64,000 nt of DNA from Guyanagaster necrorhizus. Taxonomy: Eukaryota > Basidiomycota > Agaricomycetes > Agaricales > Physalacriaceae. Positions 22,671-33,854 of this stretch are shown in pieces. The translations under genes were made by a program, and so were the position numbers. The stretch lies in assembly GCF_019112545.1 (NCBI RefSeq), contig NW_025064921.1, positions 186,001-250,000 of the forward strand, given 5' to 3'. Position 1 is the first letter of the stretch. The number at the start of each line of letters is the position of its first letter. The notes beneath the pieces were generated by a model. That model worked only from the letters and a program-made list of their open reading frames with translations, was not told where the DNA came from and ran no database searches.

Positions 22671-23381
22671 CCCATCCCCCTCGCACCTTGGTCCGAACGA
22701 TATGGACACCGGCAAAGATTCGATAGCGATAGCGTCTGAAAGCCGATAATCTAGGACTCGCGACTGCGGGAAGATGAACGCGTGGGAAGAGCCGGGCTAT
22801 ATTTATCAAGTCCCGGAAGTAAATTCTGATTTTCGTATCCGAAATCCGGAATCCCGATGTGATGTGTGCGATGGGCTCGAGATTCGAATTTCACGGCTCC
22901 GATGGCGTACGACCGACCGACCCAAGTCCAGCCCAAGCCCGCACCCAACCTCGGGGGCAGTACAGCGATTGAGATGATATCCCTCGCAGGGCTCTGCTGT
23001 GTTTCGATTTTTTTAAAATTAAAAACAGAGGCTGTGGCACCAACGACAGGGTATGAGCAATAATCATCGTACGGGACAAGTTGGACATGGACAAGTGACG
23101 GAATCGAATCATCAGATCCCCTGCGAGTGACTGACTTTCACAAGGCACCCTTCAGATCCGGGTGATGTGATGGACTCTCTTGAGCGCGCGCGCTGATGCT
23201 GACGCTGGGCGCTCGTCATTCCGGTGGGATCAGAGATTGGCCCCCCTTCGTTCGTAATGTACCTTTCCTTGACTATATCTGTTGCTGACACCTTATCTGT
23301 GGGGGGAGGAGAAAAATAGTCCCTGCTCACGGCACGACTGTCCGTCCGTAAGGCGATATAAAGGAGATAGATAGCCTCATG

Positions 23382-23680
23382 TCGTCAGGAATAGAGCGGC
23401 CAAGGCGTTGGGTGTGTTGATGAAGAGCTTTGATGACGGTATGGGTAGCAGCGCAGTGGTGGTGCTTGCGCATGTGGGCGAGGAGTGCGAAGGAGAACGT
23501 AGGTGAAAAGGCGAGGGAAGTGTGTCGACCTTGCGCTCGATGCATATAGGGGAAGCTCTGATGGTAAGCCTTTTCTAGATATAACGTGCATTTACGGGGT
23601 AAAGTTGTAATTTTCTATCCTCTAGAATCACACATACAAGCCATTGCTTCGTCAGTGCCAGCGTTAGCGTTAGCCATCTC
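23382..23680 (+). pseudogene. GCN1 fragment, copy 1
   Basis: About 300 bases matching the 3' part of the GCN1 gene of this window (source 34225-34555, minus strand). It matches coding sequence, then the splice donor GGTAAGCC and intron with its CTCTAG acceptor, then the start of the next exon. Because the intron is included, this is a genomic-DNA copy, not a retrocopy. It lacks about 51 bases present in the source and has frame-breaking changes. It is followed by a fragment of the glucanase 3' end, forming a chimeric unit repeated in tandem. Confidence 0.85.
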
Positions 23681-23689
23681 AAACATCCA

Positions 23690-24084
23690 TCACATAAATT
23701 CCAAACTATTCAAGCACAAAATCATACAAAAAAATCCCAGTACGCGATACATACATACATAGTCCGTGCGTATGCATATGGATAACAACAAATAAGAAAA
23801 AAAAAGAAATAGTCCGAGTTCGAGTTCGAGCAACCATGTCCAGTGGGAGAGGGGGGAAAAAAAAAAGCAAAAAAACATATCACCCAGCAGTCGCATGCGC
23901 CTTATTCCTCGTCCTCGTCCCCGTATGCACAAACACGCGCTCAGTCCCCCCATCCCCACTACTACTAGCCCTAGCCCCCCCAGAAGCAGCAGGGACGGGG
24001 ACAGCCACCCCACTCGCACCCCACGCATCAGTGTACGTGCACCCCTCCACCTCCATCGCCATCGGCGCCGCGCCCGTATCCTGC
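23690..24084 (-). pseudogene. GH5 glucanase 3'-end fragment (copy)
   Basis: Duplicate of the last coding part and 3' flank of the glucanase gene at 24659. The minus-strand frame ending at 23880 reads MEVEGCTYTDAWGASGV, against MEVEGCVYPDAWGASGV in the real gene, then a similar Ser/Thr/Gly-rich tail. The downstream flank (ATACATACATAC, then GTGCGTATGCATATG) is also shared. It contains no catalytic region and is fused at 24085 to the second GCN1 fragment. Confidence 0.82.
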
Positions 24085-24360
24085 CTAGGGTGGGATCCAG
24101 TCATGACGGAGCTCATCCCAGGAGCCAAAAAAGCGACTTTGACGATGGGATGGTATTGGCAGTGGTGGCACTTGCGCATTTGGGTGAGGAGTGCCAGGTG
24201 AAAAAGCGAGGAAAGCATGTGTCGACCTTGCGCTCGATGCACATAGGGAAAGCTCTAATGGTAAGCCTTTTCCAGATATACCATGCATTTACGCATAAAC
24301 TCATAACTTTCCATCCTCAATCCTCCCCGAATCATCACACACACAAGCCACCTCAAACAC
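24085..24360 (+). pseudogene. GCN1 fragment, copy 2
   Basis: Second, more diverged copy of the same GCN1 region. It begins at GGATCCAGTC, includes the part missing from copy 1, and runs through the donor GGTAAGCC and a degraded intron. Frame shifts prevent a GCN1-like product. It lies immediately 3' of the glucanase gene, tail to tail. Confidence 0.8.
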
Positions 24361-24658
24361 CCACCACATCACATAAATTCCAAACTATCCAAAAAAAACA
24401 CACAAAAAATCATACAAAAAAAACAAAATCCCAACATGCGATACATACATACATACATAGTCATAAGTCAAAAGTCCGTGCGTATGCATATGAATAACGA
24501 ATAACAACAACTAAGAGAAAGAGAAAGAGTAAGAGAAAAAGCAAAAAGGAAAAAAAAAACGGTCCGGGCCCGGATTCGAGCAACCATGTCCAAGGGGGGG
24601 AGAGGGGGGGGAGGTAAAAAAAACAGAAAGAAAGAAAGAATATCTAATATCACTGCGC

Positions 24659-27600
24659 TCAACCCTTAGTAGTCGCAGTCGCAGTCGCCTTATTCCCCAT
24701 TGTCGTCCTCGTACTCGTATGCGTATGCGTCTTCGTATGCCCCAACACGCGCGTAGCTCCCCCACTACCACTCTTACTACTGCTACCACTACTGGTAGCC
24801 CCAACCCCACAAACAGTAGGCACACCCACCCCACTCGCACCCCACGCATCAGGATACACACACCCCTCCACCTCCATCGGCCCCGCCCCCGTATCCTGCG
24901 CGTCGTACCACCCGTTCCCCCCATCCACGCTCCTCGTCACCGTTAACGTCTCGGGAGGAGGAGGAAGAGGGGGGAGGGCCACCACGCTAGCAGCAGACGT
25001 ATACGCCGGCAAGCGCGTCACTGCCACGTCCGCGCCCCGAATCGTCTCCGGCGGCCACATCATACTGGTCGCGACGCGCCCCGCCCCCGCCCCCTCCCCA
25101 CCCGTCATCCACGCCTCGTACGTCCCCCCAAACGGCGTCGGGTCAGGCTTGACCCCCACAGCCTCGCATTTCCCCAAAGCGACCCGCGGGTCCCTAGGCA
25201 TCCACCCCCCCTGCAACCCCAACTGGTACGACCACAGCGGGGCGCCCACCACCCCTCCCAGCTCCGGCGACGCGCCAATCTTCCACGTCCAGAAGAACCA
25301 ATCCCGCAACGCGTCCATGCTCGCCAGGGCAAAGTTCGCCACTGCCGCTTTGGTCTGCTCGTCCCAAGTCGAGGCGTCCTCCCACTTGTGACAGTTCCCG
25401 CCAAAAGTGGCTTCGCCCCCAACGCCATTGAGCAAATATCCACAGTCGTTCCACCCGTTGCTGAACTCGCCGGCCATGGTCACGCCGAATGCGGTTTGGC
25501 TGAGGGGAGGGGAGGGGAGGGGGCGTTTAACACATAGGAAAGGTTCTAACGAAAAAAAGATACACACCTAGCGTTCATATCCGATCCCCACTCGCATGCC
25601 TTAGCAGGCCACATACCCCCAGCATCATCCCCAGTACCAACAACGAACGGCGCCGCCGCAGGACCGCCCCGAAACGCCAAATACGAATGGACATCCAGCG
25701 CGATCCGATCCGACCCCGGAAGAAAGTCCGCCCAATCAGCCGCGCCCGCAAATCCATCATGTATCGAGATCATCGGCCCGTGCCCCGCTCCCAATCCGGT
25801 GATGCTTCGGATCATATTGTACACTTCGTAATAGCTAGAAATTTATGTTAGCAACCCATCCTGTGTGTGTGTAGGAGAGGGAAGGGGGGACGAACAAGCT
25901 TGATAGCTGGGTTTTTCCAATCGACGAAAGGAGCGGCTCGTTGACGATTCCGAACATCAGGACGACGTCCCTGTACTGAGGCTGGCTGATAAACTCGGTG
26001 ATGATCCGGATATAATTCAGAGTTCTTTGGGCGTTGGCATATCCCATGACGCCATGCAAAAAGTTGACTTGGCCCTTTTTGCCAGAGTGGTTATATGCTG
26101 AAAAAGGTGTTATTCTTGTCGGTATGGAACGAGAACGAGGGGGAGGGCGTACCATTCTGTGAGCCAGGGACAGTGTGGAGATCGAGGTTGATCCTCAAAC
26201 CGTACTTGCGCGCCCATTCGAAGGCCTTGAGAGCGTACCTGGGAGAAAAAAAAAAAAACAAAGATTAGAACGTCGGCACTTGCACAGGAAAGAACAGAGA
26301 AAAGCTTGCTTCCACGCCGTCTTTGCGAGGAACGGTTCCCTATCCCATGTATCGATCGCCCAGTAAGGAATGGGCAGCCGGACCCAATTCAGTCCGGCAC
26401 TAGCGATTTCAGCAAAGTCCTTCTCGGTCTAAAATGGGGAGTTTAGCGGCGGTGGCCGGACGCGAAGGGGGAGGGGGAGGACTGACGATGAAGGTCCGGT
26501 AGTGCTCCTCTAGTTGGTTTAGCCCGCCGTTGGCCGTATCGGCTGCCATAGCCTGGCTCAGCGTCCATTCATCGATGGCACCGTCGTACTTTTCATACAA
26601 GGCAGGCGTGATAAAGGGTTCCAAGACGAGCCATCCGCCAAGGTTTACACTAGGTGGGAGAGAGTGTGTGAGTGAGCATGGGGGAGGCGGTATGAGAACG
26701 GAGAAACGGGGTGTCACCCATAGACATGGTCTTGTCCGAATTTCCAACTCTCATTGAGCGGCGGGGTCCAGCTGTTAGATCGGGCTGCACCACTGAAGGG
26801 ATCGTTCGGATCAGCCACCCCTAGAAAGAAGACAGTATCAGCAAACCGTGCGGAAAATCAACAAAAAAACACAAGGAACGCACAATACCCTCCGAACGAG
26901 TTGTTATAAATAAACGTGGTACCGTCTTCTTGCGTTACGACTGATCCATCTCCTCCCGTAATGGCATCACCGGTCGGCGATGGCTGGTCGCTGGTGGTCC
27001 CATCTCCGTTCGGAGCCCCCGGCGTAGCGGATCCTTTCCCCGCGATAGAGCCCCCCCTACTGCCGTTCGCATTGTTTTCATTCGGCTTGACGACGGTAAA
27101 GTACACGGGGAGGACAACGGCGAGCACGATGCTGCTGAACACCAGGAACCCTGCGAGCCAGAAGACGAGGCCGCGCTGGGTCGGGGATCGGCCGTGCTGT
27201 GCGGGCTTGGGGCTTTTGCGCGTGGGGATCGATGCGTATAGGAGGGGCGCAGAGGTGGTGGTGTTGGGGGTGGAGGAGGAGGGGGCGACGAGGGTGTGTT
27301 GGCTTGGTGGGTCCGGGGTGTGGAGGAAGGACGTGCGGGGGAGGGGCTGGAGGAAGTCGGGCGAGGACTTGTAGTCGACGGCGTGGGAGGAACGGAGGGG
27401 GCGCTTGTTGGTTGTTGTTGGATTTGGGGTGTCGAAGAAGGACGATGGGTGGGGGGGATTGCTGCGGTCTTGTTGCAAGTGCGAGGAGTTGATGGCAGGG
27501 GATGAGGGAGGTGGAAGGTGCTCAGGCTGGATGGTTAGATTGTGATAGCGTGCGTGGGGGGGTCTGAGGAAGGCGTTCCCGTTCTCGTAGTTGACGGCGC

Positions 27601-28345
27601 GGGAGCGGGAAGAACGGAGAGAGTAGCGGTTGGTGGTTTGTTCGCGATTTCCCATGAAACGTGAGCGGGGGGGTCTGAAGAAGCCTGGCTCGTGCTCGTA
27701 GTTGACAGAACGTAGAGAGAGCTCGTCAGATGTATCTTGATTGTCAAAGAGAGGCGGGCGGGAGGGATGAGGGACTTGCTCGTGCTCGTGGTTGACAGAA
27801 GGTAGAGGGCGCTCATCAGTTGGACTCTGATTGTCAGAGAGAGGCGGGCGGGGGGGAACAAGGCCTAGCTCACGTAGCTCATGGTCGAAGCTGTCAGAAC
27901 GTAGAGAGGGCATGTCAGATGCATCCCGATCGTCAGAGAGGGGCGGGCGTTGCTCATGCTCGTAGCTGATAGAACGTAGAGAGCGCATGTCAGATGTATC
28001 CTGATCGTCAAATACGGGCGGGAGGGCGGATCTTGGGTCTTGCTCATCCTCGTGCTCGTAGTCGACACAACGTAGAGAGCGCTGGCCAGTTGGTTCCTGA
28101 TTGTAAAGGAAACGCTGGCGGACGGGATTTGTGTCTTGTTCGTGCTTGTAGTGGATAGAATCTAGAGAAACCAGGCTAGATGTATCTTGGTTGTCCAAGG
28201 CAGGCCGGTGGGGGGGACTGTGGTCTTGCTCATTCTCGTAGTCGACGACGGCATTGGAAGACGCCAGAGGGTGCTCGCCAGTTGGATCATGGCTGTCGAT
28301 GACATGATCACGCGGCTTGTGCTCATGCTCGTTGTCGGAAGACAT
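24659..28345 (-). CDS. GH5 (subfamily 9-like) exo-beta-1,3-glucanase, type II membrane protein
   Basis: Eight exons: 28345-26884, 26820-26718, 26649-26487, 26428-26310, 26238-26153, 26097-25896, 25834-25568, 25499-24659; 3,243 nt in frame, 1,080 residues. The intron after 26310 uses a GC donor. Cleaves beta-1,3-glucan of the cell wall during remodelling or morphogenesis (family knowledge). Residues 1-390 are a cytosolic, charged region with about eight imperfect 25-35 residue repeats built on SLRSVNYEHEQ and RPPLSDNQDTSD. A membrane helix follows at about 394-418, then a linker and the GH5 barrel: VNLGGWLVLEPF, LNWVRLPIPYW, GIVNEPLL (acid/base Glu) and TMAGEFSNGW (nucleophile Glu). The C-terminal tail is Ser/Thr/Gly-rich. 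The cytosolic part is much longer than I would expect. Confidence 0.9.
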
Positions 28346-30314
28346 GATTTAGGTTGTGGGATATGAACCCATATGCCCGGGGACCCTATTAAGTAGAGAA
28401 ATGAAAGGTGACCAGTGGCCGTCTCGTAGACGGTCGGTCGGTTTCATCGTAGCAAACCGGAATTTTGTTATCTCGAGAGCCAGTAAGAGTCAGGTCTCAT
28501 GGAGGCAAAAAAAAAAAAAAACCAGAATAAAACACGTGCCGGGGAGGTGCCATGGCCACTTTTGGGCTGGCAACATCCACGCCAAGCTCTCTCCGCGCTG
28601 TCTCGACAGTCGTCTCGGGGTGGAAAACTAAGACAACACTCATACATGAGAATATTATGCTGTGTTTGGCAGTGCATAGCTGCGACCTTTAAGCAGGTTC
28701 GGGCGTGTCTATTCCTCCTCCGAGAACGGCAAGTAAGAGACATTTAGAGCGGCTGAACGACGAGAACCAAAGGCGCTCCACACAGTCTCAAAGAACCTAC
28801 CACAATCCAGTCCAGAAAGTCTCATCCGCTAACCTGATGTACAATCATAAGTTGTAATTTTTAAAAAAAAACCAGGTTAGCGTCAAACTAGCGTTATTCG
28901 ACAACTGGACTGGCTAGTTCGCATCCGAGACCGTTGGACGGTTCCGCGTCAACAGAAACATTGAAAATTATCCAGACGTGCGTCATTTGCGCTCGGAGTT
29001 ACTAGTAGGTCGTGCATTTATCCTACCGGGCATCACGGGGAAGCGTAGGTAGCTCGGATCACTTTTCTTTCAACTGCGAAAGCTGTAAACTATGAGATGT
29101 ATGTCAGTGGGGGGAACATTAGGTCCTACCATGTCCTCAATTAATAGAGAGAGGGGGTCTCATCGAATGCGCCACCTGGAATAGAACACCGATCACGAAG
29201 CAAATTAACCTCGGCGTTATCGGAGCTACTTGCACTTCAAGTTACAACAAGTCCGTAGCCGTAGATTAACAATTAACGGCAATTCGGCGATGTTTTATTG
29301 ACATCGATATGAACCTGGGAAATTTTTAAAAAAACGGATCGCTGGGAAAAGAAAAAAAAAAAAAAAGTGCGAAAGATACGGTGAAGCTAAGAAAACGCAG
29401 ATGCGAAGAAAGATTGGATGGGCGCTGGGAGTACGGAATCGGACTTATTATTATTATTATATACTGAAGATGGTGGGATGGGAGGGAAGGCGGACTTTGT
29501 GTGTGCGGATCAAAAGGCCTTTCGCCCGGCGGCGGGTGACTCATGAAGGGTCTTGACATATCCGAGGGTCAAGCTACCTTCCATATGCATCTGCGCGCCC
29601 CCCGCAAAAGCAAATTCGGCCCCGCCCCATCTACCACCTCGGAGCTGTCAGTCTCACACACATGCCCCAAAGAGCACGGCACACCCCTGGGTCGCCAATA
29701 GAGTATGTATTGTATGCAAGCCCACATAGCACGCCACGAACCATAACCAGTACTCCTTGATCCGCAGTATCGCCAATGCGGAGACGATAAGGCGTTGGGT
29801 TGTAGAGCTCCCCCACCCCCGCGGACTCGGAGCATCATCATCATCATCAGCGAGCGACCAAAATTGATACCGAGTTGATGCCGTCACAGCATCTTTAACA
29901 GGAGGATAGGATGAGCCGACCTCAGATCTATGACTTTTGGTTTAGAGGTACCAATGCCTGCAACGAGTGGATCGCGGGTCCGAATAATGGCCCCGCGATC
30001 CACAAACTGTAACCGCAAGCACGACCACAGATGCGAGCTAGTCGGGTCTATGACAGAAAGGAGCTCTTGGTAGTGACGCGGCGAGAAGACGTCGTAATCC
30101 GGTTCTTGCGAGTGCGAGTCTCCCTCTTCTTGATACCTTGATACGAAAGAACAAGCAGGGTTAGGAGTTCGGATCCGCGACACGGGGAGGGAAGAAGATC
30201 CGTGATGATTATTAAATAAATAAATTGGCCAGATCCGCAGATGTGGCTGAGAGCTGAGAAGATGGGGAAAATAATGCCGAAGAGCTGGCTGGCTCTGCTC
30301 GGTGAAAGAGGAGC

Positions 30315-30336
30315 GGGGGGGGGGGGGGGGGGGGGG
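30315..30336 (+). repeat. Poly-G tract
   Basis: About 22 consecutive G; could form a quadruplex, and the length is uncertain in assembly. Confidence 0.9.
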
Positions 30337-30999
30337 CAAGAGTGATCACCGGTACCGGCTCTCGCTCTCGCTCTCGCTTCTGTTCGGATCAAAAGGATTT
30401 GCACCCGCGACGCGCATGCAAAGGCCAGGCCAGGCTCCCCCCCTCCCCTATTTTAACGACGGGGACGGGGCTGTGTCGCGATTTGAGGAAAAAGGAAGCC
30501 TTCGTCAAAGATGCGTTTTGCTGCTGAAAACAGGGCTTCTGAGCGTTCCGTTTGTATAGATGAAGCGTCCACAGAAGGCTGAGAGCGTAAATATACATGT
30601 CCCTTGAGAAAATGGTGGGGATGGATGGTGTGAAGGAGGGAGCTCTCTCTTTTCAGATGATGGGCGTCGCAACTAGACAAGTGGGTTATCTTATTTTATT
30701 AGGGCAACGGAGGACTTGGAAACTTATTTGGTCTCTCCTGGGCAGAATCTCTTGGCAAGTATGCTAAAAACAACCACAGACATGGGATCATCGTATAATC
30801 CTGCCGCAGCCCGGCATACATTGCAACCACCCCCACCCATGTACGGGAAAGATATCGACGACGAAGAGCCTCATGTGGAAGTCTCAGACACCTGCCCTGC
30901 GTGTTCACCCGAGTGGCGGCCGCGCTGCCTCATCCCGAACATCCTCTTGTTCTTCGTCGGACGTGCGTTGGTCGCTCCGGCCGACTCTCACTCGATTCT

Positions 31000-31032
31000 G
31001 AGGAGGAGGAGGAGGAGGAGGAGGAGGAGGAG
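31000..31032 (+). repeat. (GGA)n microsatellite
   Basis: About eleven GGA units. Confidence 0.95.
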
Positions 31033-31587
31033 AGGTGCGGTTTATCCTTTCATTGCTAAACATTCTCGGTTACGAATGGCCTATCCCCCCCACGCACCTG
31101 GAACATCATTGATCACTGCGCTGAGTTCCAAGAGCAAGGAATATTCTCGAAACGGAGAAAAACAAATCTGCTGCGGTGCGGTGTCGTTTGACCCGCCTCT
31201 GGATTCAGACAGGCTCTTCCTCCTCCTTGCCTTACTGTCGGGTCGTACAACGAACCGAACGGACGGGTACACGTAGGCCCATCGGAGGACGTCGCTTTGG
31301 ATATGGGCAAAGGTGGAAGGTTTACACACCCAAGCCCCCCCAAGACGATCGATCGATCGCGCGCTCGAGATGGTCGAGGTGTGTCAGGTCAGCCGCGCAG
31401 GAGCGAGAATGGCATTGTGTGCGCCCGTATGTGTCTCTCGCTCTCTCGATGTGAAGCTTCGCTTATGAATCATAATTCCTCTATCCCGCAGTAGCGACCG
31501 CGACCGCGACCACATCCACCGTCTTGGGTTCCTCCCTGCCAAAAGCTCCTCCTCTCGCCATACAAGATTTCCACGTACGGACCTACC

Positions 31588-31590
<3 letters not shown>

Positions 31591-31628
<38 letters not shown>
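31591..31628 (+). repeat. (TC)n microsatellite
   Basis: About eighteen TC units. Confidence 0.95.
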
Positions 31629-31632
<4 letters not shown>

Positions 31633-31974
31633 CATCGGAGCGCTCGAGACGGGTGTTCTTCGAATCGATCACACCGCGTGAAGCCATCCACGTCGAGGTG
31701 AGCTCCTCTTCTGTTCTGTTCTGTTCTGTTCTGCCTCGAGTCGAGTTTTTCAACACGAGCACGTCTCTCGACCTCGACCTCGTCACTGTCAGCACCGGAG
31801 AAGAAGAAGAAGAAGAGCCTACGAGTGTCTATGGAGAACGCCAATGCGTGAGTTTGGTTGGTTGGTTGATTAGTTAGCATCACGCACTCTCTCTTCTCTT
31901 TCTCCTTCTCTTTCTGCCGACACTGGGTTGGATTTAACAGACCCTTACCCATGCACCCACTGGGACCTTGTGGC

Positions 31975-33040
31975 ACACATGGTGCTTCTTCTCTACTGTA
32001 CTCTAGGGCAGACCAGCTACAGAGGGACTAGGTAGATTTGCAAATTTCACTATTTTCAGTGACTGTATGGCCACTGTTCTGGCACCATAACTATTGCTAA
32101 TAATCCATGAGTGGCCAGAATAGATGATTCTGTGGTCATGCATTCAGCCTATTTATTTGTGTTTTCAAGATGATCTCATTGGTATGTCATCTGTTGCACA
32201 CCTGGCCATTTCAATGATGGATGATGTGATTTGAGGTGATCTTGACATCATGGATGGGTGATGATGCTAAATGTGTGATGGATGTGTGGGGAAATTCACT
32301 GGCTGGGAGCTCAAAGGAGATATTCATGCACTGTGTGATTATCTTAGGTAGGTAGGTAGGTAGGTAGGTAGTATTAGGCTACAAGTCTAATATGACTTTA
32401 TTAGAGTTCATGTACCATGTGTTTACAATCTATGATTCAACATCATTGCACTGTGATTCCCAGCAGTGGAAATGGTATAGCTGTTAAATGAGGAAACAGA
32501 AAAATCAGAATAAGAATGTGATGGCTATAGAACAAGATTGGCCACTCACACCAGTTCATACTGAAGAATCATCATATCATCAAGATACAGCACCAACCAT
32601 GGCCTGGAATTAATGGTTTTAGTCAGATAGAACAAAGGTTGTGTGTAATCAAAGGGCTTACCAACCATCAGCCATTGATGAGCCATTCCTGCATGACTAA
32701 CCAGTCTTTGTTCCTGGCACTGGGAGTTGGCTGGAATGTGACCAAGTGGACACTGGCAGTCATGCTGGAACTCCATGCATGGTCCATAAACAGTTCTCGC
32801 CAATCACTGATTGAACGAAAAGACATTGACATGATTTGTGGTGTGGGTGGTTGGGAGCCAGAGTGATGGAAAGGATGCTTTATGTCTCTGAAGTCAGAAG
32901 TCAGAATATAGCTTTTATGAAAATGAGAAAGTCAAGGGCTGAGGCTCACCAGAGATTGAGGAAAACCCGGTGATGTGACTGTGATGGAATGGGGAGAACA
33001 AATGCAAACTGAGTGGCTAACATCTCATTGAAATACAATT
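31975..33040. other. Second CpG-depleted island (probable dead transposon)
   Basis: About 1.07 kb with only about three CG dinucleotides (near 32798, 32816 and 32969), between CG-rich flanks; the switch back is abrupt at TTGATCGGGGCCC near 33040. The minus strand at 32546-32803 has an open frame containing VLYLDDMMIL, which resembles a reverse-transcriptase YLDD core, but the surrounding sequence does not clearly follow RT order. No terminal repeats were found. Confidence 0.6.
32345..32371 (+). repeat. (TAGG)n microsatellite
   Basis: About six to seven TAGG units inside the CpG-depleted island. Confidence 0.9.
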
Positions 33041-33854
33041 GATCGGGGCCCGGGCGGAGAAGTCCGGTCATTTGTGATTGATTGGTTCGACCGAGTTTTT
33101 TTCGAGCGTGATATTGCAGCGAAATGAAATGGAACAGATATGACGTTGCACGAGAGAGGATGGAGTGCGTTTCTTAGAGTGGCAATGCGCTGCTTCTAGC
33201 TGAGCTGGGTTGGGGTGAACTAGTGCGCTCAGTTCAGATGTAAAGTATTCAATGACAGAGGGCATTTACCTAGGAATGAATCGACGACGTAGCCGTCAGA
33301 CGAAGGAACGTGGACGGAGAGGAATAGGATCATCGATATTCATTTAACCCAGAGAGGGCGCATTGATGTTCTCCGCTCGGTGAATCCTCACTCGAGAGAG
33401 AGAGAAAGCGGGGAACGAACTGGGAAGAGAGGAAGGCGTGATCGTGGCCGAGCATATTATTATGCGGAGGGGGCCACCCGAGAAGGTTGGTAGGACGAAG
33501 CGACGGTGCGCCCAGTCGCACTAACATCGTTTCCCGTTCCTGCCCTTCCTCAAATAATCCCTTCCCTGTATGGGGGACTGGACCCTTTGATAGAGTATAG
33601 AGTTATTTAGATTCGAGGCCTACCCCCTCCCGAAATCTTGATCGTTAAAGCCGACGATACGATCCAGACTGAGACACACCCCCTGATGATTAAAGGAAAG
33701 TTTGGAGAGTTTTTCTTGGCAAAGAGCAAAAATATAAAGCCAGATTCAACGAAACATGATTTTTTTTTAAAAAAAAGCTTCGGTATCTCTATGCAACCTC
33801 CAGGACGATAAGCTTCTGAATAGCTCTTTAAATCAAAGAGATGCACCATCAGAT
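33041..33854. other. GCN1 downstream flank
   Basis: No coding exon seen; presumably contains the GCN1 3' untranslated region next to 33855. Confidence 0.4.

Larger units (their letters stand above)
22260..23381. other. Low-complexity intergenic stretch
   Basis: No gene supported. Contains a poly-C run (22429-22444) and a CCTT microsatellite (22631-22670). Confidence 0.5.
28346..31974. other. Gene-poor stretch with microsatellites
   Basis: No exon could be supported on either strand. Open frames at 29884-30404 (minus) and 30716-31276 (plus) are low-complexity or lack motifs. Includes a 33-base hairpin near 29969-30001 (GGATCGCGGG pairing with its complement), a poly-G run, and GGA and TC repeats. 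The right 500 bases before 31974 have normal CpG content. Confidence 0.5.

Noticed and set aside
29884..30404. Minus-strand frames with proline and arginine runs
   Set aside because: Low-complexity translation of poly-G and CT tracts; no splice or motif support.
30375..30425. Minus-strand GGGTGCAAATCC resembling a tRNA T arm
   Set aside because: No other tRNA arms found around it.
30716..31276. Plus-strand frame of 186 codons
   Set aside because: Arginine run comes from the GGA microsatellite; no family motif and poor composition after it.
32546..32803. Reverse-transcriptase call based on LYLDDMM
   Set aside because: Only the four-residue core fits; neighbouring RT blocks are missing, so no retrotransposon is claimed.
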